Positions 17,291 to 31,207 of a stretch of 51,808 bases of DNA are shown here, piece after piece. The notes under the pieces were generated by a model. The model ran no database searches. It worked only from the letters and a program-made list of their open reading frames with translations, and was not told the origin of the DNA. The number at the start of each line of letters is the position of its first letter. Position 1 is the first letter of the stretch. Origin of the DNA: Marinobacter sp. (lineage in GTDB: Bacteria > Pseudomonadota > Gammaproteobacteria > Pseudomonadales > Oleiphilaceae); contig JASBRL010000137.1 in assembly GCA_030149475.1 (NCBI GenBank), positions 1-51,808 on the forward strand, given 5' to 3'. The position numbers and the translations under genes are program-made.

Positions 17291-19036
17291 GTGAAAGAGC
17301 AGGGACCGATTCACAGCATCAAGCAGCGACTGACCGCCAGCCTCCGGGTCTGGCGGTTCAGTTGTGTGCTGGGTGCGTTCCTGCTGGTGGTGATGGTCCT
17401 TGGATGGCGACTGGTCGACCTGCACGTCGTTGAACACGATTTTCTGAGCCAGCAGGGCGATGTGCGCACTATTCGGGTGGAAACCATTGATGCTCATCGC
17501 GGCATGATTACCGACCGCAACGGTGAGCCTCTGGCGGTCAGTACGCCGGTTAAAACCCTCTGGGCCAACCCCAGTGAAATGGATCCTGACGATCCGGCAT
17601 TGACTGCCATGGCCAGGCTGCTGGACATCAGTGAGAGTGACTTCAGGGCTCGAATCCGGGACTACCGTAATCGCGAATTCATTTACGTAAAACGCAAGAT
17701 TCAGCCATCGCTGGCAGCCAAGGTGATGGCTCTGGGGGTTCGGGGCCTGTATGCGCGCCGGGAATATCGCCGCTACTATCCGGCCAGTGAGGTCGCCGCC
17801 CATGTGGTGGGCTTTACCAACATTGACGAGCATGGCCAGGAAGGTATGGAGCTCGCTTACAATGACTGGCTCAGCGGCAAGGTGGGGAGCAAGCGGGTAT
17901 TGAAGGATAATCGCGGACGCGTTATCAAGGATCTGTCTCTGATCCGTGACGCGAGCCCGGGCAAGGACATTGCCCTGAGTATTGATCTGCGGTTGCAGTA
18001 CCTGGCCTATCGCGAACTCAAGGCCGCTGTGGAGGCCCACCACGCGCGCGGTGGAACCCTGGTGATGCTTGACGTGGACACCGGTGAAGTTCTCGCCATG
18101 GTCAACCAGCAATCCTACAACCCCAACGATCGCCGCAATCTTAATGCCGATGGGATGCGCAACAAGGCTATCACGGACCTGTTTGAGCCCGGTTCAACCA
18201 TGAAGCCGATCACCGTGGCGGCAGCGCTTGAAACCGGTCGCTATAAACCCACAACCAAGGTAGACACATCACCGGGCTATCGTCGTTTCGGGCGCTTTAC
18301 GATTCGCGATTCCCACAATTACAAGGTTCTGGACCTCACCGGCATCGTGGTCCATTCCAGCAATGTCGGTATCAGTCATGTCGCCACGGATATCGGTGGC
18401 GATGTGATTCACGACATGTTTTATCGCATGGGCATCGGTCAGGCCACCGGTATTGGTTTCCCGGGAGAGGCGGTCGGTGTGCTGCCAAGTCCGCCGCGCT
18501 GGAGCCCGGTGCAGGAAGCGACACTTTCATACGGTTACGGGATGAGCGTCAACGCACTGCAGCTGGCGCAGGCGTATATGGTGCTGGCCAACGGGGGCAT
18601 TCGATATCCCCTGAGCCTGATTCGTAAGGATGAGCCGGCCAAAGGTACCCGGGTGCTCTCTGAAGGCATTGCCGCCGATGTTCGTGAGATGCTTAAGGGC
18701 GTCGTCGAGCGTGGCACAGGTAAACGCGCACAACTGAACTTTTACAGCGCCGGCGGTAAGACGGGCACGGTGCATCTTGTCGGAGCAAATGGCTACGAGA
18801 AGAGTAAATACAAGGCGATATTTGCAGGTATGGCGCCAGCTGATGACCCGCGTCTGGTGACTGTGGTTGCCGTGGATGCGCCGCAGGGAGCGGAATATTA
18901 TGGAGGTGAAGTGGCGGCGCCAGTGTTTGCCCGGGTTATGGGCGGTGCACTGCGCCTGCTGAATGTGAAGCCGGAGCTGGCTCTCGATGCAAAAACATCG
19001 TCCGGGCAGGCAACGGACTCAGGGGGTCGGGGGTAA
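17291..19036 (+). CDS. ftsI: Peptidoglycan D,D-transpeptidase FtsI (PBP3)
   Basis: FtsI is the septal class B penicillin-binding protein that crosslinks peptidoglycan with FtsW. The 581-residue protein has a short cytoplasmic end, one membrane anchor (about 23-44), a pedestal domain, and a transpeptidase domain with STMK (Ser302 nucleophile), SSN (356-358) and KTG (490-492). The KTG box is followed by TVH, slightly different from the usual TAxK. The start is GTG 17291, 51 bases after ftsL; the ribosome site is modest. Confidence 0.97.
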   Translation: MKEQGPIHSIKQRLTASLRVWRFSCVLGAFLLVVMVLGWRLVDLHVVEHDFLSQQGDVRTIRVETIDAHRGMITDRNGEPLAVSTPVKTLWANPSEMDPDDPALTAMARLLDISESDFRARIRDYRNREFIYVKRKIQPSLAAKVMALGVRGLYARREYRRYYPASEVAAHVVGFTNIDEHGQEGMELAYNDWLSGKVGSKRVLKDNRGRVIKDLSLIRDASPGKDIALSIDLRLQYLAYRELKAAVEAHHARGGTLVMLDVDTGEVLAMVNQQSYNPNDRRNLNADGMRNKAITDLFEPGSTMKPITVAAALETGRYKPTTKVDTSPGYRRFGRFTIRDSHNYKVLDLTGIVVHSSNVGISHVATDIGGDVIHDMFYRMGIGQATGIGFPGEAVGVLPSPPRWSPVQEATLSYGYGMSVNALQLAQAYMVLANGGIRYPLSLIRKDEPAKGTRVLSEGIAADVREMLKGVVERGTGKRAQLNFYSAGGKTGTVHLVGANGYEKSKYKAIFAGMAPADDPRLVTVVAVDAPQGAEYYGGEVAAPVFARVMGGALRLLNVKPELALDAKTSSGQATDSGGRG

Positions 19037-19041
19037 CGCGT

Positions 19042-20526
19042 ATGTGTATCACGTCACTGAGCACACTATTGCAAGGCATTGCCGATGTGCCATCGGTTTT
19101 CGATGTCACCATTCACGGGTTGACGACCGACAGTCGCGAAGTGACGCCGGGCGATACCTTTGTGGCGCTGCCCGGAGCCCGCACGCCAGCCGATCATTAC
19201 GTTGACATGGCTATAGACAGCGGCGCGACCGTGGTGCTGCTGAATGCGCAACAGCCTGGTGAATGTTGTGAGTACCGGGGCACTTTGATGGTGCCCGTGC
19301 TCAATCTCAAGGCGCAGCTTGGCACTCTGGCCGATCGATTTTTTGAGCACCCCTCGCAGCGCCTTCGTGTTGTTGGTGTGACCGGAACCAACGGCAAGAC
19401 CTCGGTCGCCCACTATGTTTCCCAGTTGCTGAACGCGACCGGAACACCCTGTGGGCTGATGGGAACGCTCGGTTATGGCATACAGGGGCGTTTGCAGCCG
19501 GCGACCCACACCACCCCGGATTCGGTAAGGCTCAATCGCGGCCTTTTCCATATTCTTGCCCAGGGGGGGAAAGCCGCCGCTATTGAGGTGTCCTCTCATG
19601 CGCTCGAGCAGGGCCGTATCGATGGCATAAACGTCACCGGAGCCATTTTTACCAATCTGACCCGCGATCATCTGGATTATCACGGTTCCATGGAAGCTTA
19701 CGGAAATGCCAAGGCACGCCTGTTTACCCGTGACGAACTGCATTTTGCGGTGATCAATTTTGATGATCCGTTTGGCCGCCAGCTGTTCATGCAGCTCGAA
19801 GGCAAATGTGACCGTGTCCGTTTCAGTCTGCATGAGTCCCAGACCGAGTTGTGGCTAACCGGGTTTGAGCCGCAACAGGATGGTTTCCGGGCCTGCGTTG
19901 ATGGACTCTGGGGCCCGTTCACGATCAATGCCTCGCTGCTGGGGGCCTTCAATGTCAGCAATCTGTTGGCGGCGCTGGGGGCAGTGCTCAGCCTGGGTGT
20001 CCCGCTGGCACGGGTGGTTGATGCGGTGCCGGCATTGACGCCGCCGCCTGGGCGGCTGGAGCTGTACCGCGGGACCAACGATGTTCAGGTCGTGGTGGAT
20101 TACGCCCACACGCCGGACGCACTGAAGAATGCACTGACCGCACTGCGTCCTCATGTGGGCGGTCAGTTGACCTGCGTGTTTGGCTGCGGAGGTGACCGGG
20201 ACACCGGGAAACGTCCGGAAATGGCAAGCGTCGCGGAAGAGCTTGCCGACCGGGTTATTGTGACCGACGACAACCCGCGTGGTGAGCAGCCGGACGCGAT
20301 CGCACGAGACATTCTTGCCGGTTTCCGCGAGGCGGGGGCAGTCAGAGTCATTCATGACCGGGCCGAGGCCATAAGGCTGGCGGTTTTGCAGGCCGCGCCG
20401 GGGGACGTTGTGCTGGTGGCCGGAAAGGGTCATGAGTCCTGGCAGGAAATCGCTGGCGCACGACTCCCTTTCAGCGATGCCGAGCAGGTACGCACGGCAC
20501 TGTCGTTGAACGGAGGTGTCGCATGA
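19042..20526 (+). CDS. murE: UDP-MurNAc-L-Ala-D-Glu: meso-diaminopimelate ligase
   Basis: MurE adds the third stem-peptide residue to UDP-MurNAc-dipeptide in the cytoplasm. The 494-residue protein has the ATP loop GVTGTNGKTSVAHY, EVSSHALEQGR, FTNLTRDHLDYHG with the carbamylated-lysine region after it, and VVDYAHTPDALKNAL. The DNPR motif at 410-413, followed by GE, marks specificity for meso-diaminopimelate rather than lysine, which fits a Gram-negative host. The start is five bases after the ftsI stop and the end overlaps murF. Confidence 0.97.
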   Translation: MCITSLSTLLQGIADVPSVFDVTIHGLTTDSREVTPGDTFVALPGARTPADHYVDMAIDSGATVVLLNAQQPGECCEYRGTLMVPVLNLKAQLGTLADRFFEHPSQRLRVVGVTGTNGKTSVAHYVSQLLNATGTPCGLMGTLGYGIQGRLQPATHTTPDSVRLNRGLFHILAQGGKAAAIEVSSHALEQGRIDGINVTGAIFTNLTRDHLDYHGSMEAYGNAKARLFTRDELHFAVINFDDPFGRQLFMQLEGKCDRVRFSLHESQTELWLTGFEPQQDGFRACVDGLWGPFTINASLLGAFNVSNLLAALGAVLSLGVPLARVVDAVPALTPPPGRLELYRGTNDVQVVVDYAHTPDALKNALTALRPHVGGQLTCVFGCGGDRDTGKRPEMASVAEELADRVIVTDDNPRGEQPDAIARDILAGFREAGAVRVIHDRAEAIRLAVLQAAPGDVVLVAGKGHESWQEIAGARLPFSDAEQVRTALSLNGGVA

Positions 20527-21905
20527 TGCGCCGGTTTTCTATCGCAGAGGCCGGGGCGTGGCTGGGTGTCCCGGTGCCCGATGTTCCGTTGCAGTTCGCC
20601 GGTGTGTCTACTGACACGCGGACCTTGCAGGCGGGCGATCTCTATGTGGCGCTTCGGGGCGATCGATTTGACGGCCATCAGTTTCTGGCGGCCGCCCTGG
20701 ACGCTGGTGCGGTCGCTGCGGTCGTTGAACGGCCGGATAAACAGGTTGGTATAACACAAATCGAGGTGGCGGACACCGTGGGTGCCCTGGCGACGCTGGC
20801 CAGAGCCAACCGGAGCGAGAGTGTTGCGCATTTCCTCGCCGTCACCGGCAGTAGTGGCAAGACCACCGTCAAGGAGATGATTACGGCGATGGCTGCCGGT
20901 GCCGGCGAGACTCTGTCGACGCGTGGCAACCTGAATAATCACATTGGTGTGCCGCTGACCCTGTTCGGAGTGAGCCCCGAACACCATTACGGGGTTATCG
21001 AACTGGGTGCCAGCGGTATCGGCGAGATTGCAGGTACGGTGGCGCTTGTCGGTCCGCGGGTGGCGGTCATCACCAACGCCGGAGAAGCTCATCTGGAAGG
21101 TTTTGGTAGCTACGACAACATTGTCCTGGCTAAAGGCGAAATCATTGATGGGGTTGATGTCGATGGTTCAGTGGTGCTGAACGCGGATGACCCGGCTTTC
21201 GACCGCTGGCGCATACGAGCCGGCCAGCGCCGGGTCATTTCCGTCAGTCTCAATGCTGACATCGGCGCCGATTACACCTGCCTGGCCGTGGCGATGAAAG
21301 ACGGTCAGCAACAGCTGAGTGTGGCTGGTCCGGCAGGCTGGCGATGTGAACTCACGCTGCCATTGCTGGGACGTCACAATATTACCAATGCCTTGCTGGC
21401 GGTTGCGGCGGTAAGGACCCTGGGTCTGACTGATGATCTGGTGCAGCAGGGTCTGGCCGGGCTGCGGCCGATGACCGGCCGGTTGCAGGCGGTCGCATTG
21501 CAAGCGGGCATCACCCTGATTGACGACAGTTACAACGCCAACCCGTCTTCGATGAAGGCGGCGCTTGAGGTGCTCGCCGGTTTCCCGGGACATCGGATTG
21601 CGGTTCTGGGCGCCATGAGGGAACTGGGTCCGGGGGCAGAGCGTCTGCACGAGGACGTCGGTGCCTATGCCCGCGAGTTGGGCATCGAGCGCCTGGTCAC
21701 GGTCGGGCCGGGTTGCACGGGTTATCGCACGGGGTTCGGCGATATGGCCGAAGCGTGTACCGAGCATGAGGATGCGATTGACCATCTGACGCATCAGCCG
21801 ACGGCACCACTGACCTGGCTGATAAAGGGTTCTCGCAGTTCTGCCATGGATGTCGTGGCAGAGGGAATAAAACAAAGGATAAAAAGCGCATGCTGCTCTG
21901 GCTGA
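20523..21905 (+). CDS. murF: UDP-MurNAc-tripeptide: D-Ala-D-Ala ligase
   Basis: MurF attaches the D-Ala-D-Ala dipeptide, completing the UDP-MurNAc-pentapeptide. The 460-residue protein has the [21 protein letters not shown]-terminal domain, the P-loop [28 protein letters not shown], and [15 protein letters not shown] in the C-terminal domain. The start ATG lies within the murE stop and the 3' end overlaps mraY by 16 bases. Confidence 0.97.
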   Translation: MMRRFSIAEAGAWLGVPVPDVPLQFAGVSTDTRTLQAGDLYVALRGDRFDGHQFLAAALDAGAVAAVVERPDKQVGITQIEVADTVGALATLARANRSESVAHFLAVTGSSGKTTVKEMITAMAAGAGETLSTRGNLNNHIGVPLTLFGVSPEHHYGVIELGASGIGEIAGTVALVGPRVAVITNAGEAHLEGFGSYDNIVLAKGEIIDGVDVDGSVVLNADDPAFDRWRIRAGQRRVISVSLNADIGADYTCLAVAMKDGQQQLSVAGPAGWRCELTLPLLGRHNITNALLAVAAVRTLGLTDDLVQQGLAGLRPMTGRLQAVALQAGITLIDDSYNANPSSMKAALEVLAGFPGHRIAVLGAMRELGPGAERLHEDVGAYARELGIERLVTVGPGCTGYRTGFGDMAEACTEHEDAIDHLTHQPTAPLTWLIKGSRSSAMDVVAEGIKQRIKSACCSG

Positions 21906-22975
21906 CAGGGGTCTTATCACACTATTTCACCTCACTGGCGGTTTTCCAGTACCTGACGCTGCGGGGAATCTTTGGCGTGCTGACGGCGCTATTGATTTCA
22001 CTGCTGATTGGTCCGCAGATGATTCGCAAACTCAGTCAGTACCAGATCGGCCAGTCGGTGCGTGATGACGGGCCAAAAACACATTTGAGCAAGGCTGGCA
22101 CGCCAACCATGGGTGGCGCGCTGATCCTGGTGGCGATCACCATCAGTACGCTGTTGTGGGCGGATCTGACGAATCGATACGTCTGGGTGACGTTGCTGGT
22201 AACGCTGTTGTTCGGAGCTATTGGTTGGGTTGATGACTATCGCAAAGTGGTTGAGCGCAATCCGCGGGGACTGCCGGGCCGCTGGAAGTATCTGTGGCAA
22301 TCAATCATTGGTGCGACGGCAGCCTTTGCGTTGTATTACACCGCCACCCTGCCACAGGAAACATCGCTGTTTGTGCCGGTGTTCAAGGAAGTGTCGCTGA
22401 CGCTCGGTCCGGTGTTTTTCATCCTGCTGACCTATTTCGTGATTGTAGGCAGCAGCAACGCTGTCAATCTGACCGATGGGCTGGATGGGCTGGCGATTAT
22501 GCCGACTGTGATGGTTGCGGGAGCCCTGGCGATTTTTGCGTACCTTTCTGGCCATGCCCAGTTCGCCAATTACCTGCTGATTCCGCATCTGCCGGGAACG
22601 GGCGAACTGATTGTGTTTTGCGGGTCGCTGGTTGGCGCCGGACTGGGGTTCCTCTGGTTCAACACCTACCCGGCCCAGGTGTTCATGGGGGACGTCGGGG
22701 CCCTCGCTCTGGGCGCGGCCCTGGGTGTAGTGGCGGTGATCGTCCGCCAGGAAATTGTACTGTTTGTGATGGGTGGTGTGTTCGTTATGGAAACGGTGTC
22801 GGTGATTTTGCAGGTGGCCTCATTCCGGCTCACTGGGCGCCGGATTTTCCGCATGGCCCCACTGCATCATCACTTTGAACTCAAGGGCTGGCCGGAACCC
22901 CGGGTCATCGTCCGTTTCTGGGTGGTGACCGTGGTGCTGGTGCTGTTCGGACTGGCCACTCTGAAAATTCGCTGA
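21890..22975 (+). CDS. mraY: Phospho-MurNAc-pentapeptide translocase
   Basis: MraY transfers phospho-MurNAc-pentapeptide to undecaprenyl phosphate, making lipid I at the inner membrane. The 361-residue protein (E. coli 360) has about ten transmembrane segments. Conserved catalytic loops are visible: [26 protein letters not shown] with the DD pair, [14 protein letters not shown], and the [13 protein letters not shown] loop near the C terminus. It overlaps murF by 16 bases. Confidence 0.97.
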   Translation: MLLWLTGVLSHYFTSLAVFQYLTLRGIFGVLTALLISLLIGPQMIRKLSQYQIGQSVRDDGPKTHLSKAGTPTMGGALILVAITISTLLWADLTNRYVWVTLLVTLLFGAIGWVDDYRKVVERNPRGLPGRWKYLWQSIIGATAAFALYYTATLPQETSLFVPVFKEVSLTLGPVFFILLTYFVIVGSSNAVNLTDGLDGLAIMPTVMVAGALAIFAYLSGHAQFANYLLIPHLPGTGELIVFCGSLVGAGLGFLWFNTYPAQVFMGDVGALALGAALGVVAVIVRQEIVLFVMGGVFVMETVSVILQVASFRLTGRRIFRMAPLHHHFELKGWPEPRVIVRFWVVTVVLVLFGLATLKIR

Positions 22976-22991
22976 CAGGCATGGATAACGC

Positions 22992-24335
22992 ATGAGCGTC
23001 ATAACATCAGATCGTCGCACACTTGTCGTAGGGCTCGGTAAGACCGGGCTTTCCTGCGTGCGCTATCTGCATGCGCAGGGGCGTGATGTGGCCGTGGCCG
23101 ATAATCGCAGTGAACCACCCGGGCTGGCGGAGCTCAAGGCAAACTGGCCGGACGTACCGGTGACGCTCGGGCCGTTTGATGGGGAGATGTTCAGCCGGTT
23201 CAACGAACTCGTGGTCAGTCCAGGAGTCACCATAGCAGAACCGGCAATTCAGCAGGCTGTGGCGAAAGGAGCGCGGATATCAGGCGATATTGATCTGTTC
23301 AGCGAGGCTGCCAGCGCCCCGATTGTGGCGATCACCGGGTCCAACGGCAAAACCACGGTCACCTCGCTGGTTGCGGACATGGCCCTGGCGGCAGGTGTCC
23401 GGGTGGCGGTCGGTGGCAACATTGGTACGCCGGCGCTGGACCTGCTCGATCCGGAAATCGAGTTGTATGTACTGGAGTTGTCGAGCTTCCAGCTGGAAAC
23501 GACAGAGACGCTTGGCGCCCTTGCCGCCACTGTACTGAACGTCAGCGACGACCACATGGATCGCTATCCGGGCCGGATGGCCTATTTCCAGGCAAAGCAG
23601 CGCATTTTCAACGGTTGCAGGAACGCCGTCGTGAATCTGGATGATGCCCTGAGTATTCCGATGGAGCGGGATAATCTGCGGTTTGTCTGCTACGGCATGA
23701 ACCGGGTAAACCCTGATACGTTCAGTACCCGTGACGATGAGGGCGGTACCTGGATTACCTACGGGTTCGAGAATCTGATCCGGGCCGAGTCCCTGTCCCT
23801 CCTGGGTCGACACAACCTGAGCAATGTGATGGCGGCGTTGGCGCTGGGGAAGGTAGCGGGCCTGCCGATGGATACCATGCTCGACGTAGCCGTCCGGTTC
23901 CGAGGGCTGCCGCATCGTTGCCAGTGGATTCGCACGCTGGCGGAGGTGGAATACATCAATGATTCAAAAGGGACCAACGTGGGCGCCACGGTGAGCGCGA
24001 TCGAAAGCCTGGCGCCGGTGGACGGGCAATTGATTCTGATTGCCGGTGGTGAGGGCAAGGGCGCGGATTTCCAGCCACTGGCCGAACCGGCTGCGAGACA
24101 TTGTCGGGCGATTATTCTGATGGGTCAGGATGCAGCTTTGCTGGCCAGTGCGCTGGGGGGGCACCCCGGTGTCTGTTTTGCCAGCGGTCTGGATGATGCG
24201 GTTCAGCAGGCGGCGAACCGGGCGCAGCCGGGTGACCGCGTGTTGCTGTCACCGGCCTGTGCAAGCTTTGACATGTTCCAGAACTACGAAGACCGGGGCC
24301 GTCAGTTTGTGACCGCGGTGGAGGCGCTCGTATGA
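22992..24335 (+). CDS. murD: UDP-MurNAc-L-Ala: D-glutamate ligase
   Basis: MurD adds D-glutamate to UDP-MurNAc-L-alanine. The 447-residue protein has an N-terminal Rossmann-like domain (VVGLGKTGLSCVRYL), the ATP loop ITGSNGKTTVTSL, LELSSFQLE, NVSDDHMDRYPG, NDSKGTNVGAT, and the C-terminal LLSPACASFDMFQNYEDRG. It starts 16 bases after mraY and overlaps ftsW by four bases. Confidence 0.97.
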   Translation: MSVITSDRRTLVVGLGKTGLSCVRYLHAQGRDVAVADNRSEPPGLAELKANWPDVPVTLGPFDGEMFSRFNELVVSPGVTIAEPAIQQAVAKGARISGDIDLFSEAASAPIVAITGSNGKTTVTSLVADMALAAGVRVAVGGNIGTPALDLLDPEIELYVLELSSFQLETTETLGALAATVLNVSDDHMDRYPGRMAYFQAKQRIFNGCRNAVVNLDDALSIPMERDNLRFVCYGMNRVNPDTFSTRDDEGGTWITYGFENLIRAESLSLLGRHNLSNVMAALALGKVAGLPMDTMLDVAVRFRGLPHRCQWIRTLAEVEYINDSKGTNVGATVSAIESLAPVDGQLILIAGGEGKGADFQPLAEPAARHCRAIILMGQDAALLASALGGHPGVCFASGLDDAVQQAANRAQPGDRVLLSPACASFDMFQNYEDRGRQFVTAVEALV

Positions 24336-25534
24336 ACGCCGATATGACCATCAACAGTGCTCGTCGGATTACCGCGCACAACCCGTTGCTGTGGCTGATT
24401 TTCAGCGCCTGTTCGTTGCTGGTTATCGGTATCATCATGATCTCTTCTGCGTCCATGGATATGGCCGCAGAAGTCATGGGTAATGGTTATTACTTCGTGG
24501 TTCGCCAACTGATTTTTGCGTCTCTTGGCTGCCTGCTGGCGCTCACCGCGGCCAATACCCCGCTTTCATGGTGGGAGCGGAGCAGCTGGTTACTGCTTGG
24601 TGTGGGGCTGTTTGTGCTGATCCTGGTGCTGACGCCATTCGGACGCTCGGTGAATGGCTCGACCCGCTGGATTTCCATGGGACTGTTCAATGTCCAGGTC
24701 TCGGAAGTGGCCAAACTGTGTCTGATTGCCTATCTGGCCAGCTATGTTGTCCGTCGCCGGGACGAGCTGGTCAACACCTGGGCCGGTTTCCTCAAGCCGA
24801 TTGTAGTGCTGTCACTGGCCTCCGTACTGCTGGTGATCGAGCCTGACTTCGGGGCCACCGTGGTGCTGATGACCGCAGCGTTGGGCATGATATTTCTCAG
24901 CGGCGTGCGGTTGACCCGCTTCCTCCCCCTGATTGCCGTGTGTGTATCGGTGGGGGCGCTGTTGATCGTAACCCAGCCCTACCGCCTGAAACGGGTAGTG
25001 AGCTACCTCGACCCGTGGAAAGACCAGTTTGATTCAGGCTACCAGCTAACCCAGTCGCTGATTGCTTTCGGGCGCGGCGACTGGACCGGCGTTGGCCTGG
25101 GCAACTCTGTCCAGAAGCTGTTCTATCTGCCGGAAGCGCATACGGATTTTATCTTCGCGATTACGGCTGAAGAGTTCGGTTTGATCGGATCGATCGCGGT
25201 TCTGCTGCTGTTTGCCGTGCTGGTTCTGGCCGGGTTCAGTATTGCGCGCCGGGCAGAAAAGTCCGGAATGCCTTTCGCGGCCTGCTTCTCTTACGGCATA
25301 ACGCTGCTGATCGGCTTGCAGGCGACCATCAATATTGCGGTCAACACGGGTCTGCTGCCGACCAAGGGCCTGACTCTGCCGCTGATGAGTTACGGCGGCA
25401 GCAGCCTGCTGATCAGCTGTATCTCCATCGGTATTCTTGCCCGTGTGGAGCTTGAGCGCCTGAGTAAGGTCGTTGACGAAAAGAAAGGCGGCGCCAGGCC
25501 GGCCAAAGTCCGGGGAGGTGCTGTCTATGAGTAG
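24332..25534 (+). CDS. ftsW: SEDS glycosyltransferase FtsW
   Basis: FtsW is the septal peptidoglycan polymerase that partners FtsI. The 400-residue protein has about ten transmembrane segments. SEDS landmarks are GSTRWISMG, the EPDFGATVVL loop with the essential Asp, HTDFIFAITAEEFGLIGS, and PLMSYGGSSLLISC. The 3' end overlaps murG by eight bases. Its start overlaps murD as ATGA with GGAGGCG upstream. Confidence 0.97.
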   Translation: MNADMTINSARRITAHNPLLWLIFSACSLLVIGIIMISSASMDMAAEVMGNGYYFVVRQLIFASLGCLLALTAANTPLSWWERSSWLLLGVGLFVLILVLTPFGRSVNGSTRWISMGLFNVQVSEVAKLCLIAYLASYVVRRRDELVNTWAGFLKPIVVLSLASVLLVIEPDFGATVVLMTAALGMIFLSGVRLTRFLPLIAVCVSVGALLIVTQPYRLKRVVSYLDPWKDQFDSGYQLTQSLIAFGRGDWTGVGLGNSVQKLFYLPEAHTDFIFAITAEEFGLIGSIAVLLLFAVLVLAGFSIARRAEKSGMPFAACFSYGITLLIGLQATINIAVNTGLLPTKGLTLPLMSYGGSSLLISCISIGILARVELERLSKVVDEKKGGARPAKVRGGAVYE

Positions 25535-26601
25535 CAAGCGCTTCCTGGTGATGGCCGGCGGTACGGGTGGTCACGTGTTCCCGGCACTGGCGACCGCGCA
25601 ACTATTACAGGCCCGGGGTCACCAGGTCTTCTGGCTCGGCTCGATGGGTGGCATGGAAGAACGACTGATCGACGACACCGACATACCGCTGTCGACTATT
25701 GCCATCTCCGGTTTACGTGGCAAAGGCAGGCTGGCCCTGCTGGCTGCCCCGTTCCGGCTGGTTCGCGGGTTGTTGCAGGCCATCAAGGTTGTGCGACAGG
25801 TTCGTCCGGATTGCGTGATCGGCATGGGCGGGTTTGTGACCGGTCCTGGTGGTGTCGCGGCCTGGCTGGCTCGCAAGCCACTGCTGGTTCACGAGCAGAA
25901 CGCGATTGCCGGTTTGACCAACCGCATTCTCGCCCGGCTGGCGCAAACGGTGTTGGAGGCCTTTCCGGGGAGCTTTGGCTCACAGGTGATTACCCGGTGT
26001 ACCGGCAATCCGGTGCGTCAGGATGTTGCTGCGCTGGCTGACCCCGAACAGCGCCTGGCAGGCCGCACGGGTCCGCTGCGCCTGCTGGTGGCAGGTGGCA
26101 GTCTGGGCGCACTGGTCATTAACCAGACCGTGCCCGAGGCCCTGGCCCGCCTGCCGGTGGACCAGCGTCCGGTGGTTCGACACCAGTGTGGGGAGCGGCA
26201 CCTGGACGCCACCCGACAGGCTTACGAGGCCGCCGGCGTGGAGGCAGACGTTCAGCCATTCATCAAGGACATGGCACAAGCCTATGGCTGGGCTGATCTG
26301 GTGCTCAGTCGTGCCGGCGCACTCACGATTGCCGAGCTTTGCGCCGCCGGCGTTGGTGCCATTCTGGTGCCATTTCCGCATGCGGTGGACGATCACCAGA
26401 CTCACAACGCCGGGTACATGGTGAAAGCCAGAGCGGCGTTGCTGATCCCGCAGCCGAAGTTGACGGTCGATGCGCTGAGTGAATTATTAACCGACCTGGT
26501 CAGTGATCGGGCACGGATTCTTTCTATGGCGCAGGCGGCCCGAGGGCTGGCGCGTCCCGATGCAACGGAGCGAGTTGTGAATTATTGTCTGGAGGCAGCC
26601 C

Positions 26602-26609
<8 letters not shown>
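25527..26609 (+). CDS. murG: UDP-GlcNAc: lipid I N-acetylglucosaminyltransferase
   Basis: MurG converts lipid I to lipid II on the inner face of the membrane. The 360-residue GT-B protein has [14 protein letters not shown] (about 8-21), [55 protein letters not shown] and [16 protein letters not shown] 25527 has GGGGAGG at 25512-25518; the frame is open upstream inside ftsW, but those codons are not part of MurG. It overlaps murC by eight bases. Confidence 0.97.
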
Positions 26610-29840
<3,231 letters not shown>

Positions 29841-29874
29841 GCTCATTTGATGAACCCAGGGTTTGGTGAACTAC

Positions 29875-31110
29875 ATGTCATCGGTTGAAACGGAAAACAT
29901 GATTGTCGGCCTCGACATCGGCACCTCCAAAGTTGTCGCTATCGTTGGCAAGCGCAAAATGGACGGCACTATTGAAGTGGTGGGCATCGGTTCGCATCCG
30001 TCACGGGGGCTCAAGCGTGGCGTAGTAGTGAATATCGAAACAACCGTCCAGGCGATCCAGCGAGCCGTTGAGGAAGCAGAGCTGATGGCGGGCTGCCGGA
30101 TTCATTCGGTCTATGCGGGGATCGCCGGCAGCCACATCAAGAGTCTCAATTCACACGGCATTGTCGCCATTCGGGACCGGGAAGTGACCCAGGCCGATAT
30201 TGACCGGGTAATCGATGCCGCCCAGGCGGTTGCCATTCCGGCCGATCAGAAAGTGTTGCACATCCTGCCCCAGGAATTCGTGATCGATAACCAGGAAGGC
30301 ATCAAGGAGCCCATGGGGATGTCGGGGGTTCGGCTCGAAGCGAAGGTACACCTGGTGACCTGCGCCGTTAATGCCGCCCAGAACATCGAAAAATGTGTGC
30401 GTCGGTGTGGGCTGGAAGTCGATGACATCATTCTGGAGCAACTGGCGTCCAGCTACGCCGTGCTGACCGAAGATGAGAAAGAGCTCGGCGTTTGTGTGGT
30501 GGATATCGGCGGAGGAACAACCGACATTGCGGTCTTCACCGGTGGTGCGATTCGTCACACGGCGGTGATACCGATCGCGGGCGACCAGGTTACCAATGAC
30601 ATCGCGATGGCCTTGCGCACACCTACCCAGAATGCCGAGGAAATCAAGATCAAATACGCCTGCGCGTTGACTCAGCTGGCCGGCGCGGACGAAACCATCA
30701 AGGTACCCAGTGTGGGTGACCGGGCGCCCCGGGATCTTTCCCGGCAGGCCCTCGCCGAGGTGGTCGAGCCGCGTTATGAGGAGCTGTTCACGCTGGTTCA
30801 GTCGGAGCTTCGCCGTTCCGGCTTTGAGGACCTCATTCCCGCAGGCGTGGTGATTACCGGCGGTTCATCCACCATGGAAGGGGTGGTTGAGCTGGCCGAG
30901 GAAATCTTCCACATGCCGGTACGGCTTGCGTCACCGCAGGCGGTATCGGGCATGACGGAGGTGGTCAATAACCCGATCTACGCAACCGGCGTCGGGTTAC
31001 TGATCTATGGCTTCCGCCAGATGGATATTGGCAGGGGTCCCGTACTGCGCGGTGACAACGCACCGTCATTGCTGGAACGGATGAAAAGCTGGTTCACCCG
31101 TCATTTCTGA
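29875..31110 (+). CDS. ftsA: Cell division protein FtsA
   Basis: FtsA is an actin-like ATPase that tethers FtsZ to the membrane. The 411-residue product has MIVGLDIGTSKVVAIVG (phosphate 1), the SHIKSLNSHG 1C domain region, VVDIGGGTTDIAVF (phosphate 2), and GVVITGGSSTMEG (adenosine motif). The C terminus, SLLERMKSWFTRHF, is the amphipathic membrane-targeting helix. ATG 29875 is chosen; the TTG/GTG codons 9-12 bases upstream are less likely. The ftsA-ftsZ gap is 97 bases. Confidence 0.97.
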   Translation: MSSVETENMIVGLDIGTSKVVAIVGKRKMDGTIEVVGIGSHPSRGLKRGVVVNIETTVQAIQRAVEEAELMAGCRIHSVYAGIAGSHIKSLNSHGIVAIRDREVTQADIDRVIDAAQAVAIPADQKVLHILPQEFVIDNQEGIKEPMGMSGVRLEAKVHLVTCAVNAAQNIEKCVRRCGLEVDDIILEQLASSYAVLTEDEKELGVCVVDIGGGTTDIAVFTGGAIRHTAVIPIAGDQVTNDIAMALRTPTQNAEEIKIKYACALTQLAGADETIKVPSVGDRAPRDLSRQALAEVVEPRYEELFTLVQSELRRSGFEDLIPAGVVITGGSSTMEGVVELAEEIFHMPVRLASPQAVSGMTEVVNNPIYATGVGLLIYGFRQMDIGRGPVLRGDNAPSLLERMKSWFTRHF

Positions 31111-31207
31111 GGGCGAACACGCATTGACTATGCCGGTCGCGAACGAAGGTATCTCGAAAAAATAATCGGCCTGGACAGGGTCGACCAAAGCACGAAGGAG
31201 TAGGGGA